Source: Cellulomonas pakistanensis (lineage in GTDB: Bacteria > Actinomycetota > Actinomycetes > Actinomycetales > Cellulomonadaceae). Taken from it: 64,000 nucleotides of DNA. The translations under genes and the position numbers were made by a program. Of the stretch, positions 16,852 through 24,352 are shown one piece after another. The stretch lies in assembly GCF_016862755.1 (NCBI RefSeq), contig NZ_BONO01000013.1, positions 1-64,000 on the forward strand, in the 5' to 3' direction. The notes under the pieces are model-generated. The model was not told the origin of the DNA. It searched no databases and saw only the letters and a list, made by a program, of their open reading frames with translations. How positions within the stretch are numbered: the stretch's first letter is position 1; each line of letters starts with the position of its first letter.

Positions 16852-17050
16852 GGAGCACGTCCGAACCCCCGACCACCCGCGCGCCCGGCACGGGGCCGGA
16901 GGCGCTCAGCACCGCGTCGGCCACGCCCGCGGCCGTCATCGCGGCCGCGATCACGAGCGCGTGCTGCCGGCTGCGCGCCAACGCGGCGACGGTCGGGCCC
17001 GAGTCGGACACGTCCACGCCGAGCGCTCCCTCGTCCGCTCGGTCGACGGC
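16852..17050 (-). pseudogene. Truncated duplicate of the ispE 3' end
   Basis: Reading the minus strand gives about 60 residues (SGPTVAALARSRQHALVI and SASGPVPGARVVGGSDVL among them) that differ from the intact IspE C-terminus at only about five positions. The stop codon is lost and there is no N-terminal part, so it cannot be functional. Same orientation as ispE, 2.4 kb away. Confidence 0.85.
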
Positions 17051-17092
17051 TCCGGCACGGTGCCGCGGGAGGACCGCGCGCCGGCTCGGCGT

Positions 17093-17157
17093 CGCCGAGT
17101 GTCCAGGAACTCGCCCGGTTCCCACGGGTTCGTCCTCGCGGTTCTGGTCACTCGGCG
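17093..17157. repeat. Imperfect long inverted repeat upstream of the hydrolase-GNAT gene
   Basis: CGCCGAGTGTCCAG at 17093 pairs with CTGGTCACTCGGCG ending at 17157 (one mismatch, T opposite T), and the pairing continues inward with a bulge (GAAC/GTTC). The ends CGAGTG / CACTCG match those of the 69-nt repeats at 57 kb, so it may be a diverged member. Confidence 0.45.
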
Positions 17158-17233
17158 CCGGGCGGCCGGACCGATAAAGAGGACGCCCGCCGCCGTGCCC
17201 CTGGCTAGGGTCGGCGCGGCGGGAGGAGGACCC

Positions 17234-18847
17234 ATGAGCGCGGCGGAGTCGACCGTCCACGAGGTGCGGCTGCCGGACGGCCGCACCCTCGTGGGCCGGA
17301 GCTGGGGGCCGCACGGGGGCCGGCCCGTGCTCCTGGTGGCCGGGGCGGGCACGGGATCGGCGCTGGCGTTCGGCGAGGACCTGCTGGCGGCCCGCGGGGT
17401 CCGGCTGCTCACGATGGACCGCCCGGGCATGGGCGGCTCGACGCCGGACCCGGCGCGCGACGCCGCGTCCACCGCCCGCGACTACGCGGCCTTCGCCGCC
17501 GGGGTCCTCGGGTCGTCGGCGCCGCTGCCGGTGGTGACCAGCTCGCAGGGCGCGCTGTTCGGTCTGGCGCTCGCGGCCGTGGGCGGCGCGTCGGCGCTCG
17601 TGCTGGTCTCGCCCGCCGACGAGGTGGCGCACCCGACCATCGCCCCGCTGCTCCCGGAGCACGCGCGCGGCCTGGCCGGGCTCGCGGCGACGGACCCGGA
17701 GGGAGCCCGTGCCGTCCTCGGCCGCGTCACGGCGGGGACGATGGAGGCGATGGTGCGCGACGGGGCGGTCGCCGAGGACCGCGCGGTGTACGACGACCCG
17801 GCGTTCCTGGCGCGGTACCGCGCCGCGCTCGCCGAGGGCTTCGCCGGGGGCGGGGCCGGCTACGTGACCGACACGCTGCTCGCCATGCGGCGGTGGGAGG
17901 TCGACCTCGGTGCGGTGGGGGTGCCCACCACGCTGCTCGTCGGGGCGCTCGACCGGGTCCACTCGCCGGACCTCGGCCGGACCCTCGCGTCGCGGATCCC
18001 GGGCGCTGCGCGGCGCGTGGTGCCCGGCGTCGGCGGAGCGCTGCTCTGGGTCCTCCCGCACCTGGTCCTCGAGCACGCGCTGGGCACCGCCGCGGACAGG
18101 CCCGGGCCCGCCGCGCTGGCGCGCGCCGCGCACGCCGAGACGTGGCAGGTGCACGGCCGGATCCGCGCCGGACGGGGCGGCGCCGTGGCGGCGCTCCCGG
18201 GCGCCCGGCTGATGGCCAGCGGCCTGCCGTACCCGCAGTGGAACAACGTCGACGTCCTCGACCCCGACCGCGTCGACGTCGCGGCGGTCCGTGAGTGGTA
18301 CGCGCCCCGGGACGTGCCGTGGGGCGTGCGGGTCCCTGCCGGGACGCCGTGGCCGCACGGGCGGCACCTGTTCCGCAAGCGGCTCATGCTGCTCGCGGCC
18401 GACCGGCTCGTGCCCGCCCCGGTGGTCCCGGGCCTGCGCGTGCGGCGGGCGGGGGCCGCCGACCTGGACGCGGTGCTCGCGGTCGACGTCGCGGCGTTCG
18501 GGGGCGACCCGCGGGCGTCCCGGGCGTGGCTCGAGCCGCTCCTGCGGGCCCCGGAGGCGACCGTGGCGCTCGCGGAGCTGGGCGGCGTCCCGGTGGGCAC
18601 GGCCTACGTCGTGCGGTCGCACGGCAGCGCGGGCCCGGCCGTCGGGCTCGGCGGCGTCGGGGTGCTGCCGGCCGCGCGCCGGCGCGGCGTGGCGGCGGCC
18701 GTCGCGTCCTGGCTCCTGGCGGGGGCGTTCGCCGCCGGCGCGCGCGTGGCGCACACCGAGCCCGACACCGACGGCGCGGCACGCGGCTACGGCCGGCTCG
18801 GGTTCGCCGAGGTGGCGGCGCTGGACGTCTACGTGGACCTGGCGTGA
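17234..18847 (+). CDS. Alpha/beta-hydrolase-like / GNAT acetyltransferase fusion
   Basis: 537 aa. Residues about 10-285 follow the alpha/beta hydrolase fold: MDRPGMGGS (61-69), nucleophile-elbow-like TSSQG with Ser104, and Asp240 in LLVGALDRVHSP. At the position of the catalytic His the sequence is GVGGALLW (Ala269), so the triad looks incomplete. Residues about 295-400 form a linker with NNVDVLDPDRVDVAAVREWYAPRDVPWGVRVPAG, common before GNAT domains, and about 405-537 are a GNAT domain with GLGGVGVLPAARRRGVAAAVASWLL as the CoA loop. ATG 17234 follows GGGAGGAGGA. It overlaps the next GNAT gene by four bases (GTGA). Substrates unknown; the catalytic state of the hydrolase half is doubtful. Confidence 0.7.
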   Translation: MSAAESTVHEVRLPDGRTLVGRSWGPHGGRPVLLVAGAGTGSALAFGEDLLAARGVRLLTMDRPGMGGSTPDPARDAASTARDYAAFAAGVLGSSAPLPVVTSSQGALFGLALAAVGGASALVLVSPADEVAHPTIAPLLPEHARGLAGLAATDPEGARAVLGRVTAGTMEAMVRDGAVAEDRAVYDDPAFLARYRAALAEGFAGGGAGYVTDTLLAMRRWEVDLGAVGVPTTLLVGALDRVHSPDLGRTLASRIPGAARRVVPGVGGALLWVLPHLVLEHALGTAADRPGPAALARAAHAETWQVHGRIRAGRGGAVAALPGARLMASGLPYPQWNNVDVLDPDRVDVAAVREWYAPRDVPWGVRVPAGTPWPHGRHLFRKRLMLLAADRLVPAPVVPGLRVRRAGAADLDAVLAVDVAAFGGDPRASRAWLEPLLRAPEATVALAELGGVPVGTAYVVRSHGSAGPAVGLGGVGVLPAARRRGVAAAVASWLLAGAFAAGARVAHTEPDTDGAARGYGRLGFAEVAALDVYVDLA

Positions 18848-19287
18848 CCGGCGGCGGCACCGCGCTCCGCCCGGCCACGCCGGAGGACCGGAAGACCCTG
18901 GTCGACGTCTGGCGGCGTGCCGTCCTCTCGACGCACGACTTCCTCGGGCCCGGTGACGTCGACCGCTACGAGGCCGTCGTCCGCGCCGCGCTCCCGCTGC
19001 TGACCGTGACGGTCGCGGAGCGGTCCGGCCGGGTGGTCGGCTTCGCCGGCGTCGACGGCGCACGGGTCGAGATGCTGTTCGTCGACCCGGACGCGCACGG
19101 CGCGGGGGTGGGCTCCGCCCTGCTGGAGCGCGCGGTGACGGGGCTGCCGGCGGTGGAGGTCGACGTGAACGAGCAGAACCAGGGCGCGCGCGCCTTCTAC
19201 GCGCGCCGGGGGTTCCGTCCGGTGGGCCGTTCGGCGGTCGACGGCCAGGGACGGCCGTACCCGCTGCTGCACCTGCGGCGGGGGTGA
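18844..19287 (+). CDS. YjaB-like GNAT N-acetyltransferase
   Basis: 147 aa, the same length as E. coli YjaB as I recall it. Seen: LRPATPEDRKTLVDVWRRAVLSTHDFLGPGDVDRYEAVV, VEMLFVDPDAHGAGVGSALLERAV (CoA loop) and VDVNEQNQGARAFYARRGFRPVGRS, all typical of this GNAT group. The GTG start overlaps the stop of the hydrolase-GNAT fusion, so the two acetyltransferases are translationally coupled. It ends only 16 bases before the convergent ispE stop. The pair lies between the truncated and intact ispE ends, which suggests joint acquisition. Confidence 0.8.
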   Translation: MTGGGTALRPATPEDRKTLVDVWRRAVLSTHDFLGPGDVDRYEAVVRAALPLLTVTVAERSGRVVGFAGVDGARVEMLFVDPDAHGAGVGSALLERAVTGLPAVEVDVNEQNQGARAFYARRGFRPVGRSAVDGQGRPYPLLHLRRG

Positions 19288-19303
19288 CCGCCGGCGGCGC
19301 GCG

Positions 19304-20248
19304 TCAGAGGACGTCCGAGCCCGCGACCACCCGCGCGCCCGGCACGGGGCCGGACGCGGTCAGCACCGCGTCCGCCACGCCCGCGGCCGTCATCGCGGCC
19401 GCGATCACGAGCGCGTGCTGCCGGCTGCGCGCCAGCGCGGCGACGGTCGGGCCCGACCCGGACACGACGACGCCGAGCGCGCCCGCGTCCTCGGCGACGG
19501 CCAGGGTCTCCACCAGGTCCGGGACGAGCTCGAGGGCGGCGTCCTGCAGGTCGTTGTGCAGCAGCGCGCCGAGCGCAGGGGCGTCCCCGGCCCGCAGCGC
19601 CTGCAGCAGCGCGACGTCGCCGCCCGCGTCCAGGGCCTCGCGGCCGGCCGCGAGCCGGTCGAACTCCTCGAACACCGCCGGCGTCGCGAGGCCCTCGTCC
19701 CGGACGCCGAACGCCCAGTGGTACTCGCCGCGGCTGAGCGCGGCGGTGAGCAGGTCGCCGCGGCCGGACCCGACGGCCGTCTGGCCCATGAGCAGGAACG
19801 GCACGTCGGAGCCGAGCTCGGAAGCGACCTCGTGCAGCTCCTCGCGGCTGAGCGCGGTGCCCCAGAACGCGTCGCACGCGATCAGCGCGGCGGCGGCGTC
19901 GGCCGAGCCGCCGGCCATGCCGCCGGCGACGGGGACGCCCTTGTGCAGGTGCAGGTGCACGCCCTCGTCGATCCCGGTGCGCGCGGCGAGCGCCCGGGCG
20001 GCGCGCAGCGCCAGGTTGCTGGCGTCCGTGGGGACGCGGTCGGCCTGCGGGCCGGACACGGTCACGCGCAGGTCGGCCGAGGCGGAGGCCACCACGTCCT
20101 CGTAGACGGACACGGCCTGGAACACCGTCGCGAGCGGGTGGTAGCCGTCGGGCCGGCGGGGGCCGACGCGCAGCGAGAGGTTGACCTTGCCGGGCGCCCG
20201 GACGCGGACCTCACGGCCGGTGCGGGGGGCGAGGCGCAGGTCGGTCAC
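19304..20248 (-). CDS. ispE: 4-diphosphocytidyl-2-C-methyl-D-erythritol kinase
   Basis: 314 aa. ATP-dependent phosphorylation step of the MEP isoprenoid pathway. Seen: VRAPGKVNLSLRVGPRRPDGYHPL at the N-terminus, the GHMP kinase motif KGVPVAGGMAGGSADAAAAL, LMGQTAVGSGRGD and the C-terminal GVVVSGSGPTVAAL. GTG 20248 starts the conserved TDLRLAP lead. Third gene of the rpf-rsmA-ispE run, an order shared with M. tuberculosis (Rv1009-1010-1011). A partial copy of its 3' end lies 2.4 kb away. Confidence 0.95.
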   Translation of the reverse strand: MTDLRLAPRTGREVRVRAPGKVNLSLRVGPRRPDGYHPLATVFQAVSVYEDVVASASADLRVTVSGPQADRVPTDASNLALRAARALAARTGIDEGVHLHLHKGVPVAGGMAGGSADAAAALIACDAFWGTALSREELHEVASELGSDVPFLLMGQTAVGSGRGDLLTAALSRGEYHWAFGVRDEGLATPAVFEEFDRLAAGREALDAGGDVALLQALRAGDAPALGALLHNDLQDAALELVPDLVETLAVAEDAGALGVVVSGSGPTVAALARSRQHALVIAAAMTAAGVADAVLTASGPVPGARVVAGSDVL

Positions 20249-20344
20249 GGGACCACTGTGCCAGGTCCGGGCGCGTCCGGCGTCCCGGCGGCTGCGGGGC
20301 CCCGGGCGCCGCCCGCGGGCCGGCGCGCGCGGCGTCGCGCGAGG

Positions 20345-21313
20345 TCAGCCCGCCGTCGGCGCGTGCAGCTGCTCGGCGACCCTCGCGAACGCGGTGACGT
20401 CCAGCGCCTCGCCGCGCGCCTGCGGGTCGACCCCGGCGGCCGTGATGGCGCGCGTCGCCGCCTCGGCGCCGCCGGCCAGGGTCGCCAGCGCCGAGCGGAT
20501 CATCTTGCGGCGCTGGGCGAAGGCGGCGTCGACGACCGCGAACACCTGCTCGCGGGACGCGGTCGTGGCGGGCGGCTCCCGGCGGTCCAGGCGGACCAGC
20601 GCGGAGTCGACGTTCGGCACCGGCCAGAACACCGAGCGGCCGACCGTGGCCGTGCGGCGGGCGGAGGCGTACCAGGCGGCCTTCACCGACGGCACGCCGT
20701 AGGTGCGGCTGCCGGGCGGCGCGGCGACCCGGTCGGCGACCTCGGCCTGCACCATGACGAGCACCCGCTCGAGCGTCGGGACGTGCTCGAGGAACGTGAG
20801 CAGCACCGGCACCGAGACGTTGTACGGCAGGTTCGCGACCAGCGCGGTCGGCGCGCGGCCGGGCAGCGCGCGGACGTCGAGCGCGTCCCCGCGGAGCACG
20901 GTCAGCGACGGGTGCGGCGGCGGGCCGGGGTCCGGGTCGCCTGGGGTGCCCTCGGGCACCGCCACGTCCGGCAGGTCCACCGTGTCGACGACCGCGCCCG
21001 GGACGTGCCGGCGCACCGTGTCGGGCAGCAGCCCCGCGAGGACCGGGTCGATCTCGACCGCGACCACGTCCGCGCCCGCCTCGAGCAGCCCGAGGGTCAG
21101 CGAGCCGAGGCCCGGGCCGACCTCGACGACGCGCTCCCCGGCGACCACGTCGGCCTGGCGGACGATCTTGCGGACCGTCCCGCCGTCGAGCACGAAGTTC
21201 TGCCCGAGGGTCTTGGTCGGCCGGATGCCCGCGCGCTCGGCGAGGGCCCGGATCTCGGCCGGACCGAGCAACGGCCCCGCCGCGGGTGCGACGGGGCCGG
21301 TGCTGGAGGACAT
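20345..21313 (-). CDS. rsmA: 16S rRNA dimethyladenosine transferase (KsgA/RsmA)
   Basis: 322 aa. Dimethylates A1518 and A1519 of 16S rRNA. Seen: [25 protein letters not shown] motif [20 protein letters not shown], catalytic [14 protein letters not shown] and [15 protein letters not shown]. Slightly longer than usual because of a Pro/Gly/Asp-rich insert at about residues 115-140 ([16 protein letters not shown]) between motif I and the catalytic motif. ATG 21313 is 36 bases after the Rpf stop, and ispE follows 96 bases downstream, so the three are likely one operon. Confidence 0.95.
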   Translation of the reverse strand: MSSSTGPVAPAAGPLLGPAEIRALAERAGIRPTKTLGQNFVLDGGTVRKIVRQADVVAGERVVEVGPGLGSLTLGLLEAGADVVAVEIDPVLAGLLPDTVRRHVPGAVVDTVDLPDVAVPEGTPGDPDPGPPPHPSLTVLRGDALDVRALPGRAPTALVANLPYNVSVPVLLTFLEHVPTLERVLVMVQAEVADRVAAPPGSRTYGVPSVKAAWYASARRTATVGRSVFWPVPNVDSALVRLDRREPPATTASREQVFAVVDAAFAQRRKMIRSALATLAGGAEAATRAITAAGVDPQARGEALDVTAFARVAEQLHAPTAG

Positions 21314-21349
21314 GCGGGCGAGCCTACCGGGCCGCCCGCGGGTGCGGCG

Positions 21350-22606
21350 TCAGCCGAACAGCCGCGGACCGCAGTGCGGCCACTGGCCGGCGCCGGAGCG
21401 GTTGTAGAGCATCTGCGCGCGGGCGGTCTGCTCCTCGGCCGAGGCCTGCGAGGGCAGCCCGGCGCCGCCGACGGCGTTCCAGGTGGCGACCGAGAACTGG
21501 TACAGCCCGTGGTACTTGCCGGAGGCCGACACGATGGACGGGTTGCCGCCCGACTCGCACGCCGCCAGCGCGGCCCAGTTGAGGCCCGCGGCGTCGCCGC
21601 CGCCGACCGCCGGGGTGCCGGCGGACGGGGCCGCCGGGGTGCTCGGCTTCGTGACGACCGGCTTCTTCTTGGTGCCGACGTTCGTCACCTGGTCGACCGG
21701 CGCCTGGGTCACGGAGTCGGACAGCGTCTCGCGCGCCGTCTCCTGGCCGTCGACGGTGGTGACCCGGTCGACGACGGTCCGGACGCCCACGACGCCGGCG
21801 GTGGTGACCTTCGAGGTGCCCTCGTACAGCGACGCGTCCTGCTGCTCGACCGCGTTGAACGGCACCTCGTGCGTGGTGGTGACGTCCTGCACGACGACGC
21901 GGTTCACCACGACGGTGACGGTGCCGCCGGCGTCCTGGACGCTGACCCGGTCCAGGGGCTGCAGCGTGATGCCGAGGGCGTCGAGCGCCTCGGCGACCGT
22001 GGTGCTGCCGTCCGGCACGGGGTGCGTCGCGCCGTCGATCTGCACGGCGGCGGCGCCGTCGAGCGTGAGGTCGAGCGACAGGTCGGGACGGCCGCCCTCG
22101 GCGGAGCGGGACGCGACCAGGCGGACGTCGTCGCCGCGGGTCGCGAGCATGGTCAGCGCCTCGTCGGCGGTGAGCGCGGTCGTCCAGACCGTCTGCTCCG
22201 CGCCGTCGGCGGTGATCGTCACCTGGTGCGCGTGCCGCACGACGACGTCGACGCCGTCCTGCAGGGCACCGGTCGGGGACACGGTGTCGCGGGACCCCAG
22301 CTCGAGGTCGTGCTCGGCCAGCAGGCCGTCCACGCTCCCGGAGAAGGTCGACACGGTGGTGGTGACGCCGTCCACGTCGAGCGTGACGGTCTTGTGGGCG
22401 TCCGCGACGGCGACGCCGCCGGTGGCGAGCACGACCACGGCGGTCGCGGCGCCGACCAGGCGCACGCGACCCCGGCGCGACCGGCGGTCGCCGTCGGGCT
22501 CGGTGCCGGGGGACCCGGCGTCCGTGGTGTTGCGGACGACCCGGGTGCGCAGGGCGGCGGGCGTGGCGGCGAGGCGCGTACGGGCGCGACGGAGGAGGGA
22601 GGTCAC
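21350..22606 (-). CDS. rpfB: Resuscitation-promoting factor, RpfB architecture
   Basis: 418 aa secreted or membrane-anchored muralytic enzyme. Seen: basic start and one hydrophobic helix (LVGAATAVVVLATGGVAVADA, shown here to describe the anchor), three DUF348 repeats (first at KTVTLDVDGVTTTVSTF), a G5 domain around VVVNRVVVQDVTTTHEVPF to VDQVTNVGT, a Pro/Ala linker and a C-terminal Rpf domain with catalytic Glu in AACESGGNPSIV and WPHCGP. The GTG start at 22606 is uncertain: no strong ribosome site is seen and a longer frame extends to 22837. A GTAAC-N6-GTGAC box lies about 225 bases upstream. In M. tuberculosis the same gene precedes ksgA and ispE. Confidence 0.88.
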   Translation of the reverse strand: MTSLLRRARTRLAATPAALRTRVVRNTTDAGSPGTEPDGDRRSRRGRVRLVGAATAVVVLATGGVAVADAHKTVTLDVDGVTTTVSTFSGSVDGLLAEHDLELGSRDTVSPTGALQDGVDVVVRHAHQVTITADGAEQTVWTTALTADEALTMLATRGDDVRLVASRSAEGGRPDLSLDLTLDGAAAVQIDGATHPVPDGSTTVAEALDALGITLQPLDRVSVQDAGGTVTVVVNRVVVQDVTTTHEVPFNAVEQQDASLYEGTSKVTTAGVVGVRTVVDRVTTVDGQETARETLSDSVTQAPVDQVTNVGTKKKPVVTKPSTPAAPSAGTPAVGGGDAAGLNWAALAACESGGNPSIVSASGKYHGLYQFSVATWNAVGGAGLPSQASAEEQTARAQMLYNRSGAGQWPHCGPRLFG

Positions 22607-22698
22607 GTGGTTCCAGACGACGACGGTCCCGGGCACGGGGGGCGGGGCGCGCCGCGCACGGCGCCCGGCGGTCGCCCGGGCCTGAGCCCGGAGCGGCG

Positions 22699-22722
22699 GC
22701 GGCACCTGGAGGGAGGTGCCGC
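22699..22722 (-). promoter_or_regulatory. Hairpin in the rpf leader with CCUCC in its loop
   Basis: In the transcript the arms GCGGCACCU / AGGUGCCGC (9 bp) close a six-base CCCUCC loop. It lies in the long leader between the MtrA-like box and the start codon. The loop resembles the anti-Shine-Dalgarno sequence and could pair with a ribosome site; function unproven. The rest of 22607-22956 shows GC-rich stems but no recognised riboswitch. Confidence 0.35.
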
Positions 22723-22828
22723 GCCCGACGGTTCCCGGATCCCCGATCCGGCGGTCATGCCCCGCGCGCTGCGGCGCGGGTCCGCTCGAGGGGGGAGGGC
22801 CCCGGTCTGTCACGAGCGACACGCGACC

Positions 22829-22844
22829 GTAACCCATTCGTGAC
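22829..22844. promoter_or_regulatory. MtrA-like box upstream of the first rpf gene
   Basis: The plus strand reads GTAAC, six bases, GTGAC, matching the direct-repeat type reported for the response regulator MtrA, which controls rpf and other wall-hydrolase genes in Actinobacteria. On the gene strand it overlaps TTACGGT, a possible -10. A nearly identical site (one difference) precedes the second rpf-like gene. Confidence 0.55.
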
Positions 22845-22956
22845 CATGTGCCAAGTGGTCGGGGCGTCGACGCAGGTCAGGCCCCGGGCCCGCCGTGGCT
22901 CAGCGAGGGCTCAGGGCGCGCACAGCGCCGCCGGGCGCCGCGGGGCCGGGCGTGAC

Positions 22957-24177
22957 TCAGTACCAGCCCTTGGCCTGCGACGCCGACCAGGCACCGCACG
23001 GCGTGGAGTAGCGCCCGCCGATGTAGTTGAGGCCCCAGGTGATCTGGGTCGCCGGGTTGGTCCGCCAGTCGGCCGCGACCGTCGCCATCTTCGACCCCGG
23101 CAGGGCCTGCGGGATGCCGTAGGCGCCCGACGACGCGTTCTCGGCGTTCACGCGCCAGCCGCTCTCCTTGTTCCAGAGCTGCAGGAGGCAGGCGAACTGG
23201 TCGTCGCCCCAGCCGCGCTCGGCGGCGAGCTGCTTGCCGAGCTCCTGGGCGCTGCCCGGCGAGACGGTGATGTCGACCCCGGCCGCGACCTCCATGGTGC
23301 CGACCTTGACGACCTGGGTGACGGGCTCGACGGTGATCGCGGAGGCCACGACCTGCCGGTCGACGACGGCGCCGCCGACGCTGGCCGTGCTGTACGTGGT
23401 GGTGCGCACGCCGGCGCGGCCCGCGGTCTCGACCTTGCGGGTGCCCTTCGCGAGCGTGGGGTCCTCGACCTCCTGCTCCTCGAACGGCACGGCCTCGGTG
23501 ACGGTCTCGCCGGCGGTCGCCGCGCGCGTGACCAGGACGACGAGGCCGTCGGTCGCGGTCGCGTCGAGCGGCACCGACACCCGGTCGCCCTCGTTCAGCA
23601 CCAGGCCGATGTCCCGCAGCGCGTCGCGCACGGTCGCGCCGCTGGTGACGCCGTCGATGACCTGGCCGTCGACGGCCAGGTGGACCGTCTTCTGCGTCGA
23701 CACCCGGAGCACGTCGCCGCGGTCCAGGTCCGCCGACCGGGACGCGGACAGCAGCGTCTCGTCGTCACGCAGGCCGAGCCCCTCCACGGCCTCGCCGACG
23801 GTCAGCGCCGTCGTCCACACGGTGCGGTCCTGGCCGTCGACCTGCACGTCGATCTCCCGGCCGTGCCGGACCACGATCTGCCCGCCGTCGCCGACCGGCT
23901 CGCCCAGCGCGGGCGCCACCAGGTCGCGGTCGCCGACCTCGATGTCGCCCGCCGCGAGCACCTGGCCGACCGTGCGGCCGAACGCGCTCACCTCGACCGC
24001 GACGCCGTCGACCTCGACGGTCACCGTCTTGTGCAGGCCCACGAAGGCGGTCGTGGCCCCGGCGACCAGCGCCAGCGCCAGCCCCTGGGCGCCGTACCGG
24101 AGCAGGCGCGAGCGCTTCGAGGGTGCGCTCGGCGGAGTCGGGGGCGCGGAGGGCGCGGGGGTCACGGGCGCAGGCAC
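22957..24177 (-). CDS. Secreted G5-domain protein with lysozyme/SLT-like C-terminal domain (Rpf paralogue)
   Basis: 406 aa. Seen: a cytosolic Pro/Ala N-terminus, a membrane/signal helix (LLRYGAQGLALALVAGATTA), three DUF348 repeats, a G5 domain, and then not an Rpf domain but an aggregation-promoting-factor/SLT-like one: LLQLWNKESGWRVNAENASSG, GIPQALPGSKMA and QITWGLNYIGGRYSTPCGAW. The Glu in NKESGW is the likely catalytic acid. It thus shares the N-terminal two thirds with the downstream rpfB-like gene but carries a different hydrolase head. GTG 24177 has GGAG 11 bases upstream. A GTAAC-N6-GTGAC box lies 64 bases upstream of the start. Confidence 0.85.
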   Translation of the reverse strand: MPAPVTPAPSAPPTPPSAPSKRSRLLRYGAQGLALALVAGATTAFVGLHKTVTVEVDGVAVEVSAFGRTVGQVLAAGDIEVGDRDLVAPALGEPVGDGGQIVVRHGREIDVQVDGQDRTVWTTALTVGEAVEGLGLRDDETLLSASRSADLDRGDVLRVSTQKTVHLAVDGQVIDGVTSGATVRDALRDIGLVLNEGDRVSVPLDATATDGLVVLVTRAATAGETVTEAVPFEEQEVEDPTLAKGTRKVETAGRAGVRTTTYSTASVGGAVVDRQVVASAITVEPVTQVVKVGTMEVAAGVDITVSPGSAQELGKQLAAERGWGDDQFACLLQLWNKESGWRVNAENASSGAYGIPQALPGSKMATVAADWRTNPATQITWGLNYIGGRYSTPCGAWSASQAKGWY

Positions 24178-24240
24178 GCGGGGGCTCCAGCAGGTCGGTT
24201 CGGCGCGGGGAGGGACCGCGCCGGCTACAACCTCCCGACC

Positions 24241-24256
24241 GTAACCGATTCGTGAC
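24241..24256. promoter_or_regulatory. MtrA-like box upstream of the second rpf-like gene
   Basis: GTAACCGATTCGTGAC on the plus strand, differing from the site at 22829-22844 by one base. It overlaps a TTACGGT -10-like sequence on the gene strand. The near-identical site before both paralogues suggests shared control, most simply by MtrA. Confidence 0.55.
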
Positions 24257-24352
24257 CGAGAGCGGAACCCGGGATCCGCGCGATCACCCGGTCCGCCGAC
24301 GTCGGCACTCCCGTGCCGGGCGCGGCAGCTCCGGGTGCCGACCTCGGCGGCG

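Larger units (their letters stand above)
15333..16866. mobile_element. Candidate lower-GC cassette bounded by 14-bp inverted repeats
   Basis: GTTCGGACGTGCTC at 15333-15346 is repeated in perfect inverse at 16853-16866. Between them lie two convergent genes of visibly lower GC than their neighbours. The right repeat is part of a truncated ispE end (codons for S-D-V-L). No transposase or integrase is present, so mobility is inferred only. Confidence 0.4.

Noticed and set aside
15333-19300. Prophage or insertion sequence
   Set aside because: No integrase, transposase or phage gene was found; only repeat footprints support mobility.
22607-22956. Cyclic di-AMP (ydaO) riboswitch in the rpf leader
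   Set aside because: Such riboswitches precede some actinobacterial rpf genes, but I could not find its conserved cores here; only a hairpin and the MtrA-like box are seen.
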